In this document: piece by piece, positions 40,199 through 42,977 of the stretch
Layout of the letters: every line of letters begins with the position of its first letter
How positions within the stretch are numbered: the stretch's first letter is position 1
Origin: SMWD01 sp051008895
Lineage (GTDB): Bacteria > Pseudomonadota > Gammaproteobacteria > Steroidobacterales > GCA-2729495
Assembly (NCBI GenBank): GCA_051008895.1
Contig: JBPCXI010000060.1
Coordinates: 1-42,977, forward strand
DNA length: 42,977 nt
Direction of reading: 5' to 3'
Program-made: the position numbers and the translations under genes
The notes under the pieces: generated by a model
Told to the model about the DNA's origin: nothing
Seen by the model: only the letters and a program-made list of their open reading frames with translations
The model's database searches: none

Positions 40199-41557
40199 TT
40201 GAACATCGGCAACGCAAACACGGAGCGCGGGGAAGACGGCTTCCCCGCGCGCTCATACGCGTGGTACGTTGCCGGCGTTCTGACGCTGGCGCACATCATC
40301 TCGTTCCTCGACCGCCAGATCCTGTCGCTGTTGGTCGGGCCCATCAAGCGCGACCTCGGGATCAGTGATACGCAGATGAGCCTGCTGATGGGGCTCGCGT
40401 TCGCCGTGCTTTACACGTTTGCCGCGATCCCGCTGGGCAGACTCGCCGACCGCCGCAGCCGTCGCGCGATTATCACGGCTGGCGTCACGGCGTGGTGCCT
40501 GATGACGGCGCTGTGCGGGCTCGCCCGAAATTACTGGCAACTGTTCGCGGCCCGCATCGGAGTCGGCATCGGCGAAGCAACGCTATCGCCGAGTGCGCTG
40601 TCGATGCTCAGCGACTATTTCCCACGCGAGAAACGCGGTGCCGCGATCGGCTGCTACAACATGGGGGTATCGGTCGGCGCGGGTATCGCGTTCCTGCTGG
40701 GTGGACAGGTCATCGGCTTCGTTGTGAATTCGCCGCCGATCATGCTGCCGATCGTCGGCGAATTGTTTGCGTGGCAAACCGTGTTCCTGGTGGTCGGCCT
40801 GCCCGGCCTGGTCATCGCATTGTTGATGCAGACGGTCCGTGAACCCGAACGCAAGGGCAAGATTGTCGTTGCGGGCAATGTCGACGACCAGATTTCGCTG
40901 CGCGAGACCTTCAAGTTCCTAACCGACCGCTGGCGCACCTATGGCGGCCTCGCGCTGATCGTGTCCGGGACGACGATACTCGGCTACGGCTTTCTGAACT
41001 GGATTCCGACCATGTTCGAACGCACCTGGGGCCTGGCGATGCCGCAGATAGCGACAAGTCTCGGCTGGGTGCTGCTGATCGCCGGCCCGATCGGCGTCAA
41101 TGGCGGCGGCTGGCTTGCGGACCGCTGGTTCCGGCAGGGCCACAAGGACGCTCACCTGCGCGTAATGCTGATCAGCGCGCCGGTCATGCTCGTCGCGTCC
41201 GCCGCATTGCCCCTGATGCCAACGCCGGGACTCGCTCTGGCCATGTTCGTGCCACACATTCTCGGTGCGGCGGCCATTACCGCGGTCGGCGGCGCCGCGC
41301 TGATGATTATCACGCCGAACCAGCTGCGCGGACAGGCGACCGCGATCTACTACTTCATTATTAGCCTGGCGGGGCTGACACTCGGGCCCACGAGCGTGGC
41401 GCTGCTGACGGACTTCGCGTTCCGCGACGAAGCGGCACTGCGCTATTCGATGGCGATAATCGGCGTCGCGGCACCGGCACTGTCCGTCTTCGGCGGCTTG
41501 TGGATCCGCCGATCCTACTTTGCCAGTATGGAAGAAGCTCAAGACTGGAACGGATAA
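40199..41557 (+). CDS. MFS transporter, spinster-like
   Basis: This 452-residue protein has about twelve membrane segments. Spinster-type MFS marks include the opening LAHIISFLDRQILSLLVGPI, LGRLADRRSRRAIITAG after helix 2, and a second-half GWLADRW. The start is a TTG at 40199 with a weak ribosome site; no better upstream start was found. It lies 24 bases past the DUF1838 gene and 10 bases before the quinone reductase. The substrate is unknown. Confidence 0.88.
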   Translation: MNIGNANTERGEDGFPARSYAWYVAGVLTLAHIISFLDRQILSLLVGPIKRDLGISDTQMSLLMGLAFAVLYTFAAIPLGRLADRRSRRAIITAGVTAWCLMTALCGLARNYWQLFAARIGVGIGEATLSPSALSMLSDYFPREKRGAAIGCYNMGVSVGAGIAFLLGGQVIGFVVNSPPIMLPIVGELFAWQTVFLVVGLPGLVIALLMQTVREPERKGKIVVAGNVDDQISLRETFKFLTDRWRTYGGLALIVSGTTILGYGFLNWIPTMFERTWGLAMPQIATSLGWVLLIAGPIGVNGGGWLADRWFRQGHKDAHLRVMLISAPVMLVASAALPLMPTPGLALAMFVPHILGAAAITAVGGAALMIITPNQLRGQATAIYYFIISLAGLTLGPTSVALLTDFAFRDEAALRYSMAIIGVAAPALSVFGGLWIRRSYFASMEEAQDWNG

Positions 41558-41567
41558 ACGTCACCCG

Positions 41568-42323
41568 ATGAATGTACTCATCGTCTATGCACACCCGGAA
41601 CCGCAGTCGTTCGCCGGCGCGCTGCGCGCGACCGCGATCGACACGCTGTCCGCCGGCGCGCATACCGTCGTCGTATCCGATCTGTACGCGGAAGGCTTCC
41701 GGGCCGCGGCGGGGCCGTCGGATTTCACCGACCGCTTCAATCCGAACTTGTTCGAACTCGGCGTGGAACAGGAGAACGCGGCCAAGCACGACTGCTTTTC
41801 GACCGAGGTCCAGGGCGAAATCGACCGGCTGCTCGCAGCGGACTTGCTGATCCTGCAGTTCCCGATGTGGTGGTACTCGGTGCCGGCGATCATGAAAGGC
41901 TGGATCGACAGGATCTTTGCGTTCGGCGTGACTTATGACTTCGGCAAGACCTGGGACCGCGGCGTCATGCGCGGCAAACGCGCGATGCTGAGCTTTACGA
42001 CCGGTGCGCCGGAGACGACGTTCGCACCCGACGGCCGCAACGGCGACATGGAACGCATGCTGTGGCCGCTGCACGCCGGCGTGCTGGCGCTGTGCGGCTA
42101 CGACGTGCTGCCGCCGTTCATCGCCTACGCGCCCGCGTGGATCAGCCAGGAACAGCGCGAGCGCACGCTGGAACTCTACGCGGATCGACTACGAAACATC
42201 GACAACGATGAGCCGCTGTTCTTTCACAGCCTGAGCGACTTCGGCGAGGACTCGCGACTCAAGCCGGACATCGAGCCCGGCACGCCGTGCCAGCATCGCG
42301 GCCCGCGCAAGCATCTGAACTGA
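41568..42323 (+). CDS. NAD(P)H:quinone reductase, NQO1/flavodoxin-fold
   Basis: This 251-residue flavoprotein begins MNVLIVYAHPEPQSFAGAL, the FMN/FAD phosphate loop of the NQO1 family. It has LILQFPMWWYSVPAIMKGWIDR (in part QFPMWWYSVPAIMKGW) and FTTGAPETTFAPDG, where family members bind the isoalloxazine ring. It reduces quinones by two electrons. The ATG at 41568 follows the MFS stop by 10 bases, so the two are probably co-transcribed. The longer frame from 41520 overlaps the MFS gene. Confidence 0.9.
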   Translation: MNVLIVYAHPEPQSFAGALRATAIDTLSAGAHTVVVSDLYAEGFRAAAGPSDFTDRFNPNLFELGVEQENAAKHDCFSTEVQGEIDRLLAADLLILQFPMWWYSVPAIMKGWIDRIFAFGVTYDFGKTWDRGVMRGKRAMLSFTTGAPETTFAPDGRNGDMERMLWPLHAGVLALCGYDVLPPFIAYAPAWISQEQRERTLELYADRLRNIDNDEPLFFHSLSDFGEDSRLKPDIEPGTPCQHRGPRKHLN

Positions 42324-42712
42324 CCTGCATTATGTTCAATCGTTGCGAGCTGACCTGGCGTCGTGTTGCGCACCGGACCAGCACTCGCGGTTAGAGATCG
42401 TCCTTTTTTCGCTAAGAATTCGACTGGCGGACAGCGACCCCGATTCGATACGAAACGTCAGGCCTGAGGCGCATCCTAGGCCGTCGATGCAAACGCGAAT
42501 CACTCGCGTTATCGAAAAAGGGGAACAAACGCGTGACAACGCCGGTGGCCTCCGGGCATATCAATTGCCACCGACTTGACTCAGGCCTTATGTCCGGTTC
42601 GGCCCGAGCCGACCCCGGCGCATCGCAAACCGCACGGACGCGAAGTACCCGGGCGTGGCGAATACGCCACCGACGAACGACAACCGAAACATCAAATCAG
42701 GGGAATGATTAA
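42324..42712. other. Intergenic region without a gene
   Basis: These 389 bases contain no supported coding frame. Visible structures are a stem AACGCGA/TCGCGTT with a 5-base loop (42492-42510), a stem GTGGCG/CGCCAC near 42653-42669, and a short T run near 42410 that may end the upstream operon. The right end holds the AGGGGAA ribosome site of the next gene. Confidence 0.5.
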
Positions 42713-42977
42713 ATGATCAGAAAAAAATGGCTAATCATGCTTGCATCGGTGCTCGCGATAGCGACCGCCGGGTCGGCTATGGCCGACAACCCGAAGGGAC
42801 GCGATCAACTCATCAATGCGTTCGACGCGGCCTGGACCCGCGTGATTCGTAGCGGCGCCTACCGGGATGCTGTCAACAACTTCGCCGAACCGATTCCAGG
42901 CGTCATCGACGCGACCGAATACATCATCAATCAGTCGGACTGCCTGCCGAATCCGGACGTGACTCCGTTCCCAGATA
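42713..42977 (+). CDS. Exported protein, 3' part beyond window
   Basis: The first 88 residues are visible. There is a signal peptide (KKWLIMLASVLAIATAGSAMA), then DNPKGRDQLINAFDAAWTRV and SDCLPNPDVTPFPD. The ATG at 42713 follows an AGGGGAA site. The segment resembles the N-terminal part of some periplasmic amino-acid-type solute-binding proteins, but too little is visible to assign it. Confidence 0.6.
   Translation, partial: MIRKKWLIMLASVLAIATAGSAMADNPKGRDQLINAFDAAWTRVIRSGAYRDAVNNFAEPIPGVIDATEYIINQSDCLPNPDVTPFPD

Overview
The window is GC-rich DNA with tightly packed genes on both strands. It suggests a Gram-negative bacterium, most likely an uncultured gammaproteobacterium. The reasons are a complete MSHA-type type IV pilus operon, a VPLPA-CTERM sorting protein, an outer-membrane beta-barrel, a PQQ quinoprotein dehydrogenase, and queD very close in sequence to the enterobacterial enzyme. 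Coenzyme F420 genes are unusual in this group and are the main metabolic oddity. No rRNA, tRNA, CRISPR array or transposase gene was found.

Region 1 (1-12233, minus strand) looks like one operon read right to left: queD, a zinc deaminase, a small-molecule SAM methyltransferase, then a giant NRPS whose end lies beyond the left edge. Neighbours overlap or are 4-11 bases apart. The visible NRPS order is A(MT)-T, C-A-T, C-A-T, C. The loading A domain has Gly where alpha-amino-acid domains have Asp, and it carries an embedded PRMT-like methyltransferase. A2 reads like a beta-alanine-type domain and A3 like an ornithine-type domain. QueD makes a pterin carboxylic acid, so a pterin- or deazapurine-capped peptide is a testable idea, but only an inference.

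Region 2 (12551-21511) is an F420 zone. npdG, cofE and cofD form an operon on the plus strand, divergent from queD. Further right are a split-barrel PPOX-type protein and two luciferase-like (LLM) oxidoreductases. Between them lie a VPLPA-CTERM exported protein and an AT-richer block (about 16.07-18.85 kb) holding a MarR regulator with a palindromic operator, a four-helix membrane protein, and an overlapping VOC/ATP-grasp pair. This block is bordered by two related 36-base imperfect palindromes.

Region 3 (21574-27269) holds a coiled-coil membrane protein, a Tat-exported DUF1838 protein, a PQQ dehydrogenase with a membrane-anchored MDR reductase, and a small outer-membrane barrel.

Region 4 (27465-39099) is a ten-gene, mostly translationally coupled MSHA-type pilus operon: secretin, TPR protein, ATPase with c-di-GMP-binding repeats, platform protein, PilMN/PilO/PilP-like assembly proteins and three pilin-like proteins. 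A perfect CRP-type half-site pair precedes the major pilin candidate, and a cluster of GGGGTCAGACCCC-type inverted repeats follows it.

Region 5 (39293-42977) holds a second DUF1838 protein, an MFS transporter and an NQO1-type quinone reductase in a row, then the start of an exported protein that runs off the right edge.
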